Part shown: in pieces, positions 36,453 to 46,969 of the stretch | Position numbering within the stretch: the stretch's first letter is position 1 | Layout of the letters: every line of letters starts with the position of its first letter | Assembly: GCF_018612875.1 (NCBI RefSeq) | Contig: NZ_JAGGRI010000045.1 | Location: forward strand, 1-64,000 | Source: Lysobacter sp. ISL-50 | GTDB taxonomy: Bacteria > Pseudomonadota > Gammaproteobacteria > Xanthomonadales > Xanthomonadaceae | Length of the DNA: 64,000 nucleotides | Direction of reading: 5' to 3' | The notes under the pieces: model-generated | The model's database searches: none | What the model saw: the letters and a program-made list of their open reading frames with translations, nothing else | Told to the model about the DNA's origin: nothing | Translations under genes and position numbers: made by a program

Positions 36453-37271
36453 TTACAGGCCGCGCAGGTCGGCCGGCACGGTGTATTCGCGGCCGTCGAA
36501 GGCCAGACGCGCGACGCGCTGGTGCTTGGACACCGGCAGATCGGCGCAGTCCTCGCCCTTGGCCACGTTGCGCCGGGCTTCTTCGACGCTGGCGACGCGC
36601 AAGCCGGCATAGCCGCGATCGCGCTTGGCGTCGATGGCGACGGTGCGCTTGACGGTCTCGAACTCGCCGGCGCAGTTGGTGTCCCATTCGCCGCGGTCCA
36701 GCGCCACTTCCAGCTTGCGCAACACCGGCCGCAGCGTGTCGCCGTCGGCGACATACAGATTCAACTGGGTGCTGCCGTAAGGATTGGCGCGCGAGGAACC
36801 GCTGTATTCGACCCGCACGCCGAACGCGGTGGTGGTTTCGTTGAGGCGGTAGCGCGCGGTGTCCAGCGTCAGCGCGCTGATGCGGATCGCGTCGGACTGC
36901 AGCGCCTCGTCTTCGCGATAACGCTGCAAGATGCGCGGCTGCTTCGAGTCGGCGACCAGCACTTCGAGATCGGCGGTCTCCGTATCGTTATCGGCGGCTT
37001 CATGACGCAACCTCACCGCGAGCAAGGTCTTGTCGGGCGAAGCCGGCCAGACCCTGCAGGCCACCTCGTCGGCCTTGATCCAGCGCGCGTTCTTTCCGGC
37101 GGTGCGCAGGAACTCGCCGTTGTCGCCGGTCTCGTCCGCGGCGCCGGGATAGGCGGCCTTGAGCAGGTCGTACACGCGCTCGTCGCAATCGGCCGCGGCC
37201 GCCTGCGCGCTGAAGACGGCGGCGAGGGAAAGCGAAAGCGACAGGACCGTCCGTTGGGCCTTGAGCGTCAT
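36453..37271 (-). CDS. Hypothetical exported protein, 272 residues
   Basis: I do not recognise a family. The ATG at 37271 overlaps the pgeF stop (ATGA) and opens a clear signal peptide ([20 protein letters not shown], cleavage after AQAAA). The mature part is about 245 residues, beta-rich in appearance, with four Cys that could form disulfides in the periplasm (CDERVYD, VACRVW, NCAGEF, DCADLP). Placement after rluD and pgeF looks like an operon of convenience. Confidence 0.75.
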   Translation of the reverse strand: MTLKAQRTVLSLSLSLAAVFSAQAAAADCDERVYDLLKAAYPGAADETGDNGEFLRTAGKNARWIKADEVACRVWPASPDKTLLAVRLRHEAADNDTETADLEVLVADSKQPRILQRYREDEALQSDAIRISALTLDTARYRLNETTTAFGVRVEYSGSSRANPYGSTQLNLYVADGDTLRPVLRKLEVALDRGEWDTNCAGEFETVKRTVAIDAKRDRGYAGLRVASVEEARRNVAKGEDCADLPVSKHQRVARLAFDGREYTVPADLRGL

Positions 37272-38059
37272 GGTTGCATCCATATCAGAGTCGCCATGCG
37301 GCCGGTGCGGCGGTCGCGGCGGTGGGAATAGAAACGGTCGGGTTCGGCGATCGTGCACAAGCCGCCGCCATGCATATGATCGGCGGGCAGACCGGCCTGC
37401 GCCAGACGCATTCGCGCCAACGCGTACAAATCCACCAGCCAGTGCCCCGGCCGCGTCGCGACGAAGGCCGCGTCCGCGCCCGGATCGCGGGCGAGGAAGG
37501 CACCGCGCACTTCCGCACCGATCTCATAACGCTGCGGCCCCGCCGCCGGTCCGAGCCAGGCACGCAGGCGCTGCGGTGAGGTGCGCATCGCCGCGACCGT
37601 GGCTTCAAGCACGCCGTCGGCCAGACCGCGCCAGCCCGCGTGGGCCGCGCCGATCTCGCTGCCGTCTTCGGCCGCGAACAGCACCGGCAGGCAATCGGCG
37701 GTGAGGATGGCGAGGACGACGCCGGGCACCGATGTCGCCGACGCGTCGGCTTCGGGTTCGTGCGACTGCGGCTGGCGATCGGCGGCGCTGTCGTCGAAAC
37801 GCAGCACGCCGGCGCCATGCACCTGATGCAGCCAGCGCGGCGCCGATGGCAATGTCGCGCGTTGCGCCAGCAGTTCGCGATTGCGCGTCACCGCGGCCGG
37901 ATCGTCGCGATCGTTGCCGTAGCGCGTGCCGAGGTTGAAGCGATCGAACGGCGGCTGCGATACGCCCAGGCCGCCGCGCTCGGTGGTGAAGCCGTGCACG
38001 CGGGCCGGCAGCGGCCAGTCCGCGGCGAGCCACGGCGCCTGCCCGGCCGCCGCGCTCAT
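37268..38059 (-). CDS. pgeF: PgeF/YfiH family polyphenol oxidoreductase
   Basis: A 263-residue protein of the laccase-domain family (DUF152). By family knowledge it acts as a purine nucleoside phosphorylase or peptidoglycan-editing factor that prevents L-Ser incorporation. Metal ligands and active-site residues lie in [22 protein letters not shown] and [29 protein letters not shown] and [15 protein letters not shown] are conserved near the end. The start at 38059 overlaps the rluD stop (ATGA). The longer frame adds Arg-rich residues not found in the family. Confidence 0.93.
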   Translation of the reverse strand: MSAAAGQAPWLAADWPLPARVHGFTTERGGLGVSQPPFDRFNLGTRYGNDRDDPAAVTRNRELLAQRATLPSAPRWLHQVHGAGVLRFDDSAADRQPQSHEPEADASATSVPGVVLAILTADCLPVLFAAEDGSEIGAAHAGWRGLADGVLEATVAAMRTSPQRLRAWLGPAAGPQRYEIGAEVRGAFLARDPGADAAFVATRPGHWLVDLYALARMRLAQAGLPADHMHGGGLCTIAEPDRFYSHRRDRRTGRMATLIWMQP

Positions 38060-39030
38060 CGGCCGGCGTCCACCGCCGCGCGCGTGTCGGCGCGCAGTTC
38101 GGCGAGCAGATGCAGCATGTCGGCCGGCACCGCGGCGCTGCAACGCACCGGTTCGCCGCTGACCGGATGCACGAACTCCAGGGTTTCCGCGTGCAAGGCC
38201 TGGCGCTTGAATCCGCGCAGCGCCTCGACCAGACCGTCGGTCGCGCTCTTAGGCAGCTTGAGCGGGCCGCCGTACAGCGGGTCGCCGATGATCGGGTGCT
38301 TGAGGTGCTGCATGTGCACGCGGATCTGGTGGGTGCGCCCGGTTTCGAGCCGGCATTCCAGCAAGGTGTGGGCGCGGAAGCGTTCGCGCAGGCGGTAATG
38401 GGTGACCGCGTCCTTGCCGTCGTCGCGCACGCCCATGCGCAGGCGGTCGCGCGGGTGGCGGTCGATCGGGGCGTTGGCGGTGCCGCCGGAGACCAGCGCG
38501 CCGACCACCACCGCCAGATACTGGCGATGGACTTCGCGTTCGGACAGCTGATCGACCAGCGAGGTGTGCGCCGGCAGGGTGCGGGCCACGACCATGACGC
38601 CGGAGGTGTCCTTGTCCAGGCGGTGGACGATGCCGGCGCGCGGCAGCGAGGCCAGCGAGGGGTCGTGGTGCAGCAGCGCATTGACCAGGGTTCCGGCCGG
38701 ATTGCCGGCGCCGGGGTGCACGACCAGCCCGGCCGGCTTGTCGATGACGATGACTTCGGCGTCCTCGTAGAGCACGTTCAGGGCGATGTCCTCGGCCTCG
38801 GCGTGGGTCTGGGTGTCCAGGACCACGTTCAATTCCACGCTCTCCCCGCCCCGGACCGGGTCGCGCGGGCGGACCTCCTGGCCGTTCAGGCGGGCATCGC
38901 CGCTTTTGATCCAGGCCGCGAGCCGCGAGCGCGAATAATCGGGGAACAGCTCGGCGAGCACGGCGTCGAAGCGGCGGCCGGCCGCGCTGTCGGGCACGGT
39001 CGCGGTCAGGGTCTGGCGGGGTTCGCTCAT
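38056..39030 (-). CDS. rluD: Ribosomal large subunit pseudouridine synthase D
   Basis: Modifies U1911, U1915 and U1917 (E. coli numbering) in helix 69 of 23S rRNA. It has 324 residues: an S4 RNA-binding domain ([37 protein letters not shown]) followed by the RluA-type catalytic domain. The catalytic Asp lies in [30 protein letters not shown] and [14 protein letters not shown] are also family motifs. The start at 39030 is the ATG preceding MSEPRQTL. It is divergent from bamD, a gene order common in gammaproteobacteria. Confidence 0.95.
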   Translation of the reverse strand: MSEPRQTLTATVPDSAAGRRFDAVLAELFPDYSRSRLAAWIKSGDARLNGQEVRPRDPVRGGESVELNVVLDTQTHAEAEDIALNVLYEDAEVIVIDKPAGLVVHPGAGNPAGTLVNALLHHDPSLASLPRAGIVHRLDKDTSGVMVVARTLPAHTSLVDQLSEREVHRQYLAVVVGALVSGGTANAPIDRHPRDRLRMGVRDDGKDAVTHYRLRERFRAHTLLECRLETGRTHQIRVHMQHLKHPIIGDPLYGGPLKLPKSATDGLVEALRGFKRQALHAETLEFVHPVSGEPVRCSAAVPADMLHLLAELRADTRAAVDAGR

Positions 39031-39187
39031 CGGGTCGGGTCTGCGCAATCTATGAAAAAGGGGCCGCAAGCAGGAGCTGCGGGGGGCCGGTCGGCGCGGG
39101 GGCGACCGGCGAGGAGGTACGGGATCGGTTAAGGGGCTCGACCCGCGGACTGCTATTATCGGCTCTTCGTGCCTCCGGCGCCCGTCG

Positions 39188-40093
39188 ATGCCTGCCATGA
39201 CTGTACGTTCTGCCCCGTCCCGCATTGTTCGCCTGTTTTGCCTGCTGTTGCTTGTCGCCGTCGCCGCCACCGGCTGCAAGAGCGTCGGCAAGATGTTCAA
39301 GAAGGACAAGGACGCGGATGAAGGCCAGCCGGTCGAGGCCATCTACGAGAAGGCCCACAAGTCGATGACCAACGGCAACTGGGCCTCGGCCGAGGTCAGC
39401 TTCAAGCGCCTGGTCGCCCAGTACCCGTATGGTCCGTACACCGAGCAGGCGCTGATCGAGACCGCCTACGCCCAGTACAAGTCGGGCAAGCACGACGACG
39501 CGATCAGCAGCATCGACCGCTTCATCCGCACCTACCCGACCCATCGCAACATCGCGTATCTGTACTTCCTGCGTGGTCTGGTCAACTCCAGCCGCGACAC
39601 GGTGTTCCTGCAGAAGGTCTGGCGCCTGGACGTCAGCCGCCGCGATCTGGCCACGCCGATGCAGGCCTACAACGATTTCCTGATCGTGGTCGAGCGCTAC
39701 CCGAACAGCCGTTACGCCGAGGATTCGCGCAAGCGCATGATGGCGCTGCGCGACACCTTCTCGCGCCATGAGCTGGACGTGTCGCTGTATTACCTGCGCC
39801 GCACCGCCTACGTGGCCGCGGCCGACCGCGCCAAGTACCTGCTGGAAACCTACCCGCAGAGCCGTTACCAGAACGACGCGGTGGCGGTGCTGGTGAAGTC
39901 CTATGAGGGCCTGGGCAACGACAAGCTCGCCGCCGACGCCAAGCGCGTGCTGCAGCAGAACGACGCCGGCCACCCGGCGCTGTCGGGCGACTGGCCGGAC
40001 TACCCGAGCAACCTGCGCAAGCTCAACCCGTTCGCGGGCGAGAAGTCGGCGGTGGATAATCGCGACAAGGAAGAAGCCAAGCGCAAGAACTGA
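39188..40093 (+). CDS. bamD: Outer membrane protein assembly factor BamD
   Basis: An outer-membrane lipoprotein of the BAM complex, essential for beta-barrel insertion, 301 residues. The lipobox places the acylated Cys at residue 30 (VAATGC). The remainder is TPR-like helical repeats: [69 protein letters not shown], and [19 protein letters not shown] second ATG three codons in is possible. A strong terminator follows. Confidence 0.95.
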   Translation: MPAMTVRSAPSRIVRLFCLLLLVAVAATGCKSVGKMFKKDKDADEGQPVEAIYEKAHKSMTNGNWASAEVSFKRLVAQYPYGPYTEQALIETAYAQYKSGKHDDAISSIDRFIRTYPTHRNIAYLYFLRGLVNSSRDTVFLQKVWRLDVSRRDLATPMQAYNDFLIVVERYPNSRYAEDSRKRMMALRDTFSRHELDVSLYYLRRTAYVAAADRAKYLLETYPQSRYQNDAVAVLVKSYEGLGNDKLAADAKRVLQQNDAGHPALSGDWPDYPSNLRKLNPFAGEKSAVDNRDKEEAKRKN

Positions 40094-40119
40094 GCGCCTG
40101 GGTTCGGCCTGCTGCATTG

Positions 40120-40151
40120 AAAACGCCGCCTTCGGGCGGCGTTTTTGTTTT
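40120..40151 (+). terminator. Intrinsic terminator of bamD
   Basis: Stem AACGCCGCC / GGCGGCGTT with a TTCG loop is followed by a run of T residues (TTTTTGTTTT), 27 bases after the stop. Confidence 0.93.
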
Positions 40152-40204
40152 GGAGCGGGTGGTGTGGAATCCGCGGCAATGATCGAACGTCCGCTTCCTC
40201 GAAC

Positions 40205-40372
40205 AGGCACGTCAATTCGCCCCCTTTGAAACAGGGGGCCGGCGCCCGGCGCTTGCGCGAAGGCGGATCGGGCTGACCTGCGCGGGGGATTTGCTTTGCT
40301 TGTGGTACGCGGCGATTGGACGGTTAAGAGCAAATCCCCCCTAGCCCCCCTTTTTCAAAGGGGGGAACAGTT
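40205..40372. repeat. CAAAGGGGGG MITE-like element, copy C
   Basis: A full copy. The left end is CGCCCCCTTTGAAACAGGGGG plus GCGCCCGGCG, the middle is GCGCGGGGGATTTGCT, and the right end is AGCAAATCCCCCCTAG with CCCCCCTTTTTCAAAGGGGGGAAC. It shares ends and internal blocks with copy B at 32950, but the spacers differ in sequence and length. It lies between bamD and nadE, which converge. Confidence 0.85.
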
Positions 40373-40447
40373 ACGTGGGGCGCGGGAAGTTGCGCGGCTT
40401 GCTGTGACGCAGCGCATCCAGGCGAACGATATCCGCCCGACGCGCGC

Positions 40448-42103
40448 TCAGGCCGAGTAGCCGTTGGTGATCGGGTACCGCCGCTCGCGCCCGAACGCGC
40501 GGTGCGAGACCTTCGGTCCCGGCGCGGCCTGATGCCGCTTCCATTCGCTGATCCGCACTAGGCGCAGCACCCGGTCCACCGTCGCCGGCTCGAAACCGGC
40601 GGCGACGATCTCGTCGCGCGACTGCTCCTGATCGACATGCCGCAGCAAGATCGCGTCGAGCACGTCGTAGGGCGGCAGCGAATCCTGGTCTTTCTGGTTT
40701 TCGCGCAATTCGGCCGAGGGCGGACGGTCGATCACCGCCCACGGGATGACCGGAGCGCCGGCGATCGCGTTGCGCCAGCGCGCGAGCGCGAACACTTCGG
40801 TCTTGTACAGGTCCTTGATCGGCGCGTATCCGCCGCACATGTCGCCGTAGATGGTGGCGTAGCCGACCGCGTATTCGCTCTTGTTGCCGGTGGTCAGCAG
40901 CAGGCCGCCGAATTTGTTGCTCATCGCCATCAGCAACGCGCCGCGGGTGCGCGATTGCAGGTTCTCCTCGGTCACGTCCACCGCCTTACCGGCGAAGGTT
41001 TCCGCCAAGGTGTCCAGATAGCCCTGGAACGGTTTTTCGATCGGCAGCGCGAGCAGGCGCACGCCCTGGGTCTGGCATTGCTCGGCGGCCAGATCGTTGG
41101 ACATGTCGGCGGTGTAGCGCGACGGCATGCGCACCGCGATCACGTTCTCGGCGCCGAGCGCATCGACCGCGATGGCCATGACCAGGGACGAGTCGATACC
41201 GCCCGACAATCCGAGCCAGACCTTTTCGAAACCGTTCTTGCGGCAGTAATCGCGGGTGCCGCGCACCACGGCGCGCCAGGCCAGCGCATCGCGGCCTTCG
41301 TCGGCTTCGTTCGGCCACGACACCGGGGTGAAGCTGCGGGTTTCGTCGTGGTAGTCGGCGGTGAGCCAATGATCTTCGAACGCGGTCGCGGCCGGATGCA
41401 CGGTGCCGTCGCCGTCGGCCAGCACCGAGGCGCCGTCGAATACCAGCGCATCCTGGCCGCCGACCACGTTGAGATAGGCCAGGGCCACGCCGGTCTCCTG
41501 CACGCGCGTTTCCAGCAAGGCATCGCGCTGGGCGTGCTTGTCGCGTTCGAACGGCGAGGCGTTGGGGACCAGCACCAGGCTGGCGCCGGCCTTCGCGGTC
41601 GCCGCCAGCGGCTCGGCGAACCACAGGTCTTCGCAGATCACCACGCCGACCTGCACGCTGGCCTGCGACTGGCGGCCGCGGACTTCGAACACGCAGGCCT
41701 CGCCGTCGGGATCGACGTCGAAGTAGCGGCGTTCGTCGAACACCGCGTAGTTGGGCAGTTCGCGCTTGCGATAGGTGGCTTCGACCTGGCCGTCGCGCAA
41801 TACGCTGGCGGCGTTGTAGACGACAGCGCCGGCCGCCTGCGGCCAGCCGACCACCGCAACGATGCCGCGCGCCGCGCCGGCGATGCGCAGCAGCGCGGCT
41901 TCGCAATCGGCGAGGAAGCTCGGCCGCAGCAGCAGGTCTTCCGGCGGATAGCCGCTGACCGCCAGTTCCGGGAACAGCACCACGTCGGCGCCGTGCTCGT
42001 CGCGCGCCTGCGCGATCATCGCCGCGATGCGCTCGGCGTTTTTTTCGACCGCGCCGACGGGGAAGTCGAATTGGGCCAGGGCGATGCGCAGGGTATTGGG
42101 CAT
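40448..42103 (-). CDS. nadE: Glutamine-dependent NAD+ synthetase
   Basis: Converts nicotinate adenine dinucleotide to NAD+ with ATP and glutamine-derived ammonia. The 551-residue protein has an N-terminal nitrilase-fold glutaminase with the Glu-Lys-Cys triad in LFPELAVSGYPPEDLL, YRKRELPNYAVFDE and VVICEDLWFAEP. The C-terminal synthetase domain has the PP-loop VWLGLSGGIDSSLVMAIAVDALG near residue 300 and LLTTGNKSEYAVGY. The end SHRAFGRERRYPITNGY is the family terminus. Confidence 0.96.
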   Translation of the reverse strand: MPNTLRIALAQFDFPVGAVEKNAERIAAMIAQARDEHGADVVLFPELAVSGYPPEDLLLRPSFLADCEAALLRIAGAARGIVAVVGWPQAAGAVVYNAASVLRDGQVEATYRKRELPNYAVFDERRYFDVDPDGEACVFEVRGRQSQASVQVGVVICEDLWFAEPLAATAKAGASLVLVPNASPFERDKHAQRDALLETRVQETGVALAYLNVVGGQDALVFDGASVLADGDGTVHPAATAFEDHWLTADYHDETRSFTPVSWPNEADEGRDALAWRAVVRGTRDYCRKNGFEKVWLGLSGGIDSSLVMAIAVDALGAENVIAVRMPSRYTADMSNDLAAEQCQTQGVRLLALPIEKPFQGYLDTLAETFAGKAVDVTEENLQSRTRGALLMAMSNKFGGLLLTTGNKSEYAVGYATIYGDMCGGYAPIKDLYKTEVFALARWRNAIAGAPVIPWAVIDRPPSAELRENQKDQDSLPPYDVLDAILLRHVDQEQSRDEIVAAGFEPATVDRVLRLVRISEWKRHQAAPGPKVSHRAFGRERRYPITNGYSA

Positions 42104-42123
42104 GGGGGCAGTCAGTAGATGAG

Positions 42124-42480
42124 TCAGTCCGGGCCGACGACGCCGCGGGCCAGGGTGGCGTGGATCTGCTCCAGCACCGCCTCGGTCCGCGTCAGGACGT
42201 CATTGTTCCAGAATCTGAGGATGCGGTAGCCGTGGGATCGTAAATAGCAGGTTCGACATTCATCGGCCCGGACGTCGGAATGTTGCCCGCCGTCGGCCTC
42301 GACGATCAGGCCGCGCTCGAAGCAGACGAAATCGGCCACGTAGGGGCCGATGGGTTGCTGTCGGCGGAATTTGCAGCCCATCAAGGCTCGGTTTCTGAGG
42401 TGGAACCAGAGTTTGCGCTCGGCGTCGGTCAGGTTCCGGCGCAGTCGGCGGGCGAAGTCGCGTTTTTGGCCTGGACGCAT
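42124..42480 (-). CDS. DUF559 domain protein (Vsr-like endonuclease fold)
   Basis: A 118-residue single-domain protein of the DUF559 family, related to very-short-patch-repair endonucleases. The opening ARRLRRNLTDAERKLWFHLRNR is diagnostic, followed by FRRQQPIGPYVADFVCFERGLIVEADGGQH with the acidic D...E-D nuclease residues and RILRFWNNDVL. Its role is not established; such genes are common solitary accessory genes. It lies 20 bases downstream of the nadE start on the same strand and is flanked by repeats. Confidence 0.88.
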   Translation of the reverse strand: MRPGQKRDFARRLRRNLTDAERKLWFHLRNRALMGCKFRRQQPIGPYVADFVCFERGLIVEADGGQHSDVRADECRTCYLRSHGYRILRFWNNDVLTRTEAVLEQIHATLARGVVGPD

Positions 42481-42547
42481 CCTTGCGTTCCTTTTGTTGG
42501 AGATGCTCAGTGTCCATGCGAGCGCTTCAATGCCGTGTAGGGAAAGC

Positions 42548-42721
42548 GGCCCTCACCCCAACCCCTCTCCCGCAAGCGGGAGAGGGGCTTTTCCTCAACT
42601 GTGAGTAAGGGGTTCGGCAGTTGTCGCCAACGAGGTTTCGAAAAGCAAAAAACCGCGGCATCCCCTCCCTGGCGCATCGAGCCCCTCTCCCGCTTGCGGG
42701 AGAGGGGTTGGGGTGAGGGCC
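42548..42721. repeat. Nested inverted repeat built of CTCCCGCAAGCGGGAG palindromes
   Basis: Two arms of 42-43 bases (about 42548-42590 and 42680-42721) are perfect reverse complements. Each arm also contains its own 26-base palindrome CCCCTCTCCCGCAAGCGGGAGAGGGG. The outer part is GGCCCTCACCCCAA. About 88 bases separate the arms. The structure resembles paired REP sequences (BIME-like). A solo palindrome of the same core lies at 3562-3585. Confidence 0.9.
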
Positions 42722-42741
42722 GCGACAAGCCCCAGAAAGCA

Positions 42742-42767
42742 GAAAGGCCGCCCGAAGGCGGCCTTTC
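42742..42767 (-). terminator. Intrinsic terminator of sucCD
   Basis: Stem AAAGGCCGCC / GGCGGCCTTT with a short loop, 23 bases past the sucD stop on the minus strand, then TCTGCTTTCT. The U-tract is interrupted but the stem is strong. Confidence 0.8.
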
Positions 42768-42789
42768 CGGCAAGCATCGCGAACGAAGC

Positions 42790-43665
42790 TTACTTAGCCA
42801 ACCGCTTGGCGATCGCCGCGCCCAGATCGCCCGGCGACTTCACCGTGGTGACGCCGGCCTTTTCCATCGCCGCGAACTTGCCTTCGGCCGTGCCCGAACC
42901 GCCCGAGGCGATCGCGCCGGCGTGGCCCATGCGCTTGCCCTTCGGCGCCGAGGCGCCGGCGATGAAGCCGACGACCGGCTTGGTCACGTACTGGCTGATG
43001 AACTCGGCCGCTTCTTCCTCGGCCGAACCGCCGATCTCGCCGACCATGATGATGCCTTCGGTCTGCGGATCGTCCTGGAACCACTTCAGCGCGTCGATGA
43101 AGTTGGTGCCGTTGATCGGATCGCCGCCGATGCCGATGCAGGTCGATTGGCCCAGGCCCACGTCGGTGGTCTGCTTGACCGCTTCATAGGTCAGCGTGCC
43201 CGAACGCGAGACGATGCCGATCTTGCCCGGCTTGTGGATGTGGCCCGGCATGATGCCGATCTTGCACTCGCCCGGGGTGATGACGCCGGGGCAGTTCGGA
43301 CCGACCAGGACCACGTCGTCGTAACCGTTGAGGGTGTTCTTGACGCGCAGCATGTCCAGCACCGGAATGCCTTCGGTGATGCACACGATGACCTTGATGC
43401 CGGCAGCGGCGGCTTCCAGGATCGCGTCGGCCGCGAACGGCGGCGGCACGTAGATCACCGACGCGTCGGCGCCGGTTTCATCGACCGCGTCGCGCACGGT
43501 GTTGAAGACCGGCAGGCCCAGGTGCTGGGTGCCGCCCTTGCCCGGGGTCACGCCGCCGACGACCTTGGTGCCGTACTCGAGCATCTGTTCGGCGTGGAAG
43601 GTGCCCTGCGAGCCGGTGAAGCCCTGCACGATCACCTTGGTGTTCTTATTGATCAAAACGGACAT
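42790..43665 (-). CDS. sucD: Succinyl-CoA synthetase alpha subunit
   Basis: The alpha subunit of the TCA-cycle enzyme that forms ATP or GTP from succinyl-CoA. It has 291 residues. The CoA-binding Rossmann domain starts [20 protein letters not shown]. The phosphorylated His lies in [20 protein letters not shown]. Other conserved blocks are GVVTPGKGG-like [16 protein letters not shown] and [20 protein letters not shown]. It starts 12 bases after sucC, so the pair is one transcript. Confidence 0.97.
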   Translation of the reverse strand: MSVLINKNTKVIVQGFTGSQGTFHAEQMLEYGTKVVGGVTPGKGGTQHLGLPVFNTVRDAVDETGADASVIYVPPPFAADAILEAAAAGIKVIVCITEGIPVLDMLRVKNTLNGYDDVVLVGPNCPGVITPGECKIGIMPGHIHKPGKIGIVSRSGTLTYEAVKQTTDVGLGQSTCIGIGGDPINGTNFIDALKWFQDDPQTEGIIMVGEIGGSAEEEAAEFISQYVTKPVVGFIAGASAPKGKRMGHAGAIASGGSGTAEGKFAAMEKAGVTTVKSPGDLGAAIAKRLAK

Positions 43666-43677
43666 GTCATCAGCCCC

Positions 43678-44844
<1,167 letters not shown>

Positions 44845-45234
44845 GCGTCACCGAGGGGAGTGAAAGACGTCCCGCGCGTGTACCCGGCCAAGGGCCGGCG
44901 AACGCGCGAGGGGGCCGCATTGTCGCCGATCGCAGCGGGCCGAGCAAAACCCGATTGCAGCCGGCCCGGCCGCCGGCCCCAGCCTGGACCGGCTCTGTGG
45001 CCGGCCGATGCCAGCCCCGGCCGCCTTCGGCCCGGGTCCGGCAGCGCCGGCGCGCCCCGCGGCCGCCGTCTACCGGCAAGCCGCGGATGGCCTCAGGCCC
45101 GATCCGGCAAGCCCGCGCCGGCCCCGCGGGACGGCCCGGGAGCGCGCCGACGCGCGTCGCGAATGCGTCCGGGCAGCGGTCGCGCCGGTTCGCGGCGGTC
45201 AGCCGCCCTATACTGGCCGACACTCCGCCCGCGC
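44845..45234. other. Divergent intergenic region between sucC and pilS
   Basis: Very GC-rich (about 75% by eye) with no gene that I can support. It must carry promoters for both genes. TTCGCGGCGG...TATACTGG near 45188-45215 could be part of the pilS promoter. Confidence 0.45.
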
Positions 45235-46872
45235 ATGGAAACCCGTTTGCCGCCAGGTCTCGCTCCCGTCAGTCCAGCCGATGCGGACCTCGCGCTGCGC
45301 CGCGAACTGTATTTCTTCACCCTCTACCGCCTGCTCGAAGCCGCGTTACTGGTGCTGTTCCTGTTCGGGCCGATCGAGAACATGATCGTCGCGCCGCGCC
45401 ACGACCTGTTCGCGCGCTCGCTGTCGCTGTCTTATCTGTTCATCGCCACCTTGCTGTTCGTGTTCGGCCGCCGCGGCGAACTGCGCAGCCAGGTCCTGGC
45501 CGGCATCGCCTGCGACCTGTTCTTCGGCATCCTGGCCATCCACGCCCTGCCCGGCGCCGGCACCGGCATCGCGCTGATGCTGATGTTCAACGTCGGCGCC
45601 GCGGCCTTGCTGCTGCGCGCGCGCTACGGCATCGGCGCGGCCGTCGTCGCCTGCCTGGGGCTGATCGGCGAATGGCTGTGGACCGAGCTGGGCAACGAAA
45701 GCACCGGCCGCACCATCGCCGAGCCGATCATGTTCGCGCTGGGCTATGTGTCGATCGCGCTGCTGACCAACATGCTCGGCCGGCAGATGCGCGAGAGCCA
45801 GGAACTGGCCGAGCGCCGCGGCGCCGAGGCCGCCAACTACGCCGAGATCAACGAACTGATCATCCGCCGCATGCGCACCGGCGTGCTGCTGGTCGATGGC
45901 GAAGGCCGCCTGCGCCTGGCCAACGAAGCGGCGATGCTGCTGCTCGGCGACAGCGGCGAGTACGACGGCACCCGCCACGGCCACCGCATCCTCGCCATCG
46001 CTTCGCCCGAGCTCGCGCGCCGCCTGAGCCGCTGGCGGGTCGAAGGCCGCCCCGACGAAAGCCCGCTGCAACTCGCGCCGGACTTGCCCGAAGTGGTGCC
46101 GCGCTTCACCCGCCTGCTCGCCGGCAGCGACCAGACCCTGATCTTCCTCGACGACACCTCGCTGGTCTCGCGCCGCGCCGAATCGATCACCCTGGCCGCG
46201 CTCGGCCGCTTCTCCGCCAGCCTCGCCCACGAGATCCGCAATCCGCTCGCGGCCATCAACTACGCGGTGCAGTTGCTGGAAGAGTCGCGCGACATCGCCA
46301 TCTCCGACCGGCGCCTGCTGGAAATCGTGCGCCAGCAGGGTTCGCGCATGAACGGCATCGTCGAGAACGTGCTCGGCATGGCCCGGCGCGAGCCGGCCAA
46401 GCCCGAGCACGTGGAGCTGATGGGCTTCGTGCGCCAGTTCGTGGACGAATACCGCGTCAGCCACCCGATCGAACAAGACACGCTGCGCGCGACCGGCTCG
46501 CACAGCCAGGCCTCGGCGCTGGTCGATCCGCGCCAGCTGCACCAGGCCCTGACCGTGCTGGTGCACAACGCGCTGACCTACGGCCGCATCCCCGGCGAAC
46601 CGGCGCGCGTGACCGTGCACGTGTACTTCGACGAAGTCGGCCTGCCGGCGATCGATGTGCTCGATCGCGGCCCGGGCATTCCCGACTCCGTCGCCGAACG
46701 CCTGTTCCGCCCGTTCTTCACCACCTCCAGCCACGGCACCGGCCTGGGCCTGTACATCGCGCGCGAGCTGTGCCGGGCCAATCAGGCCGCGCTGGATTAC
46801 GTGCCGGTCCCCGGCGGCGGCGGCTGTTTCCGCATCCGCCTGGCCGGCGCAAGCGCGTTGTCCTCGCCCTGA
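45235..46872 (+). CDS. pilS: Type IV pilus sensor histidine kinase PilS
   Basis: A membrane histidine kinase of 545 residues that, with PilR, sets pilin transcription. Six N-terminal helices span about residues 25-185 (FYFFTLYRLLEAALLVLFLF onwards). A cytoplasmic PAS-like linker follows (MRTGVLLVDGEGRLRLANEA). The HisKA domain has the phospho-acceptor His332 in ASLAHEIRNPLAAINYAV. The HATPase domain has DRGPGIPDSVAERLF and GTGLGLYIARELC. The start at 45235 fits the family (METRLPPG); the frame happens to stay open far upstream but overlaps sucCD in antisense. Confidence 0.95.
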   Translation: METRLPPGLAPVSPADADLALRRELYFFTLYRLLEAALLVLFLFGPIENMIVAPRHDLFARSLSLSYLFIATLLFVFGRRGELRSQVLAGIACDLFFGILAIHALPGAGTGIALMLMFNVGAAALLLRARYGIGAAVVACLGLIGEWLWTELGNESTGRTIAEPIMFALGYVSIALLTNMLGRQMRESQELAERRGAEAANYAEINELIIRRMRTGVLLVDGEGRLRLANEAAMLLLGDSGEYDGTRHGHRILAIASPELARRLSRWRVEGRPDESPLQLAPDLPEVVPRFTRLLAGSDQTLIFLDDTSLVSRRAESITLAALGRFSASLAHEIRNPLAAINYAVQLLEESRDIAISDRRLLEIVRQQGSRMNGIVENVLGMARREPAKPEHVELMGFVRQFVDEYRVSHPIEQDTLRATGSHSQASALVDPRQLHQALTVLVHNALTYGRIPGEPARVTVHVYFDEVGLPAIDVLDRGPGIPDSVAERLFRPFFTTSSHGTGLGLYIARELCRANQAALDYVPVPGGGGCFRIRLAGASALSSP

Positions 46873-46969
46873 ACGACGGCATCGCAATCGACGTCATAAG
46901 CAGAATCTGTGCCACAAGCGTCTTGGCCGCGGCAGGTTCGTTAAGCTATCGTGGGCGGTGGAGGGCGTA

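Larger units (their letters stand above)
42481..42789. other. Intergenic region with nested palindromes
   Basis: No gene seen between sucD and the DUF559 gene. It is mostly occupied by the nested inverted repeat (42548-42721) and the sucD terminator. Confidence 0.6.
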
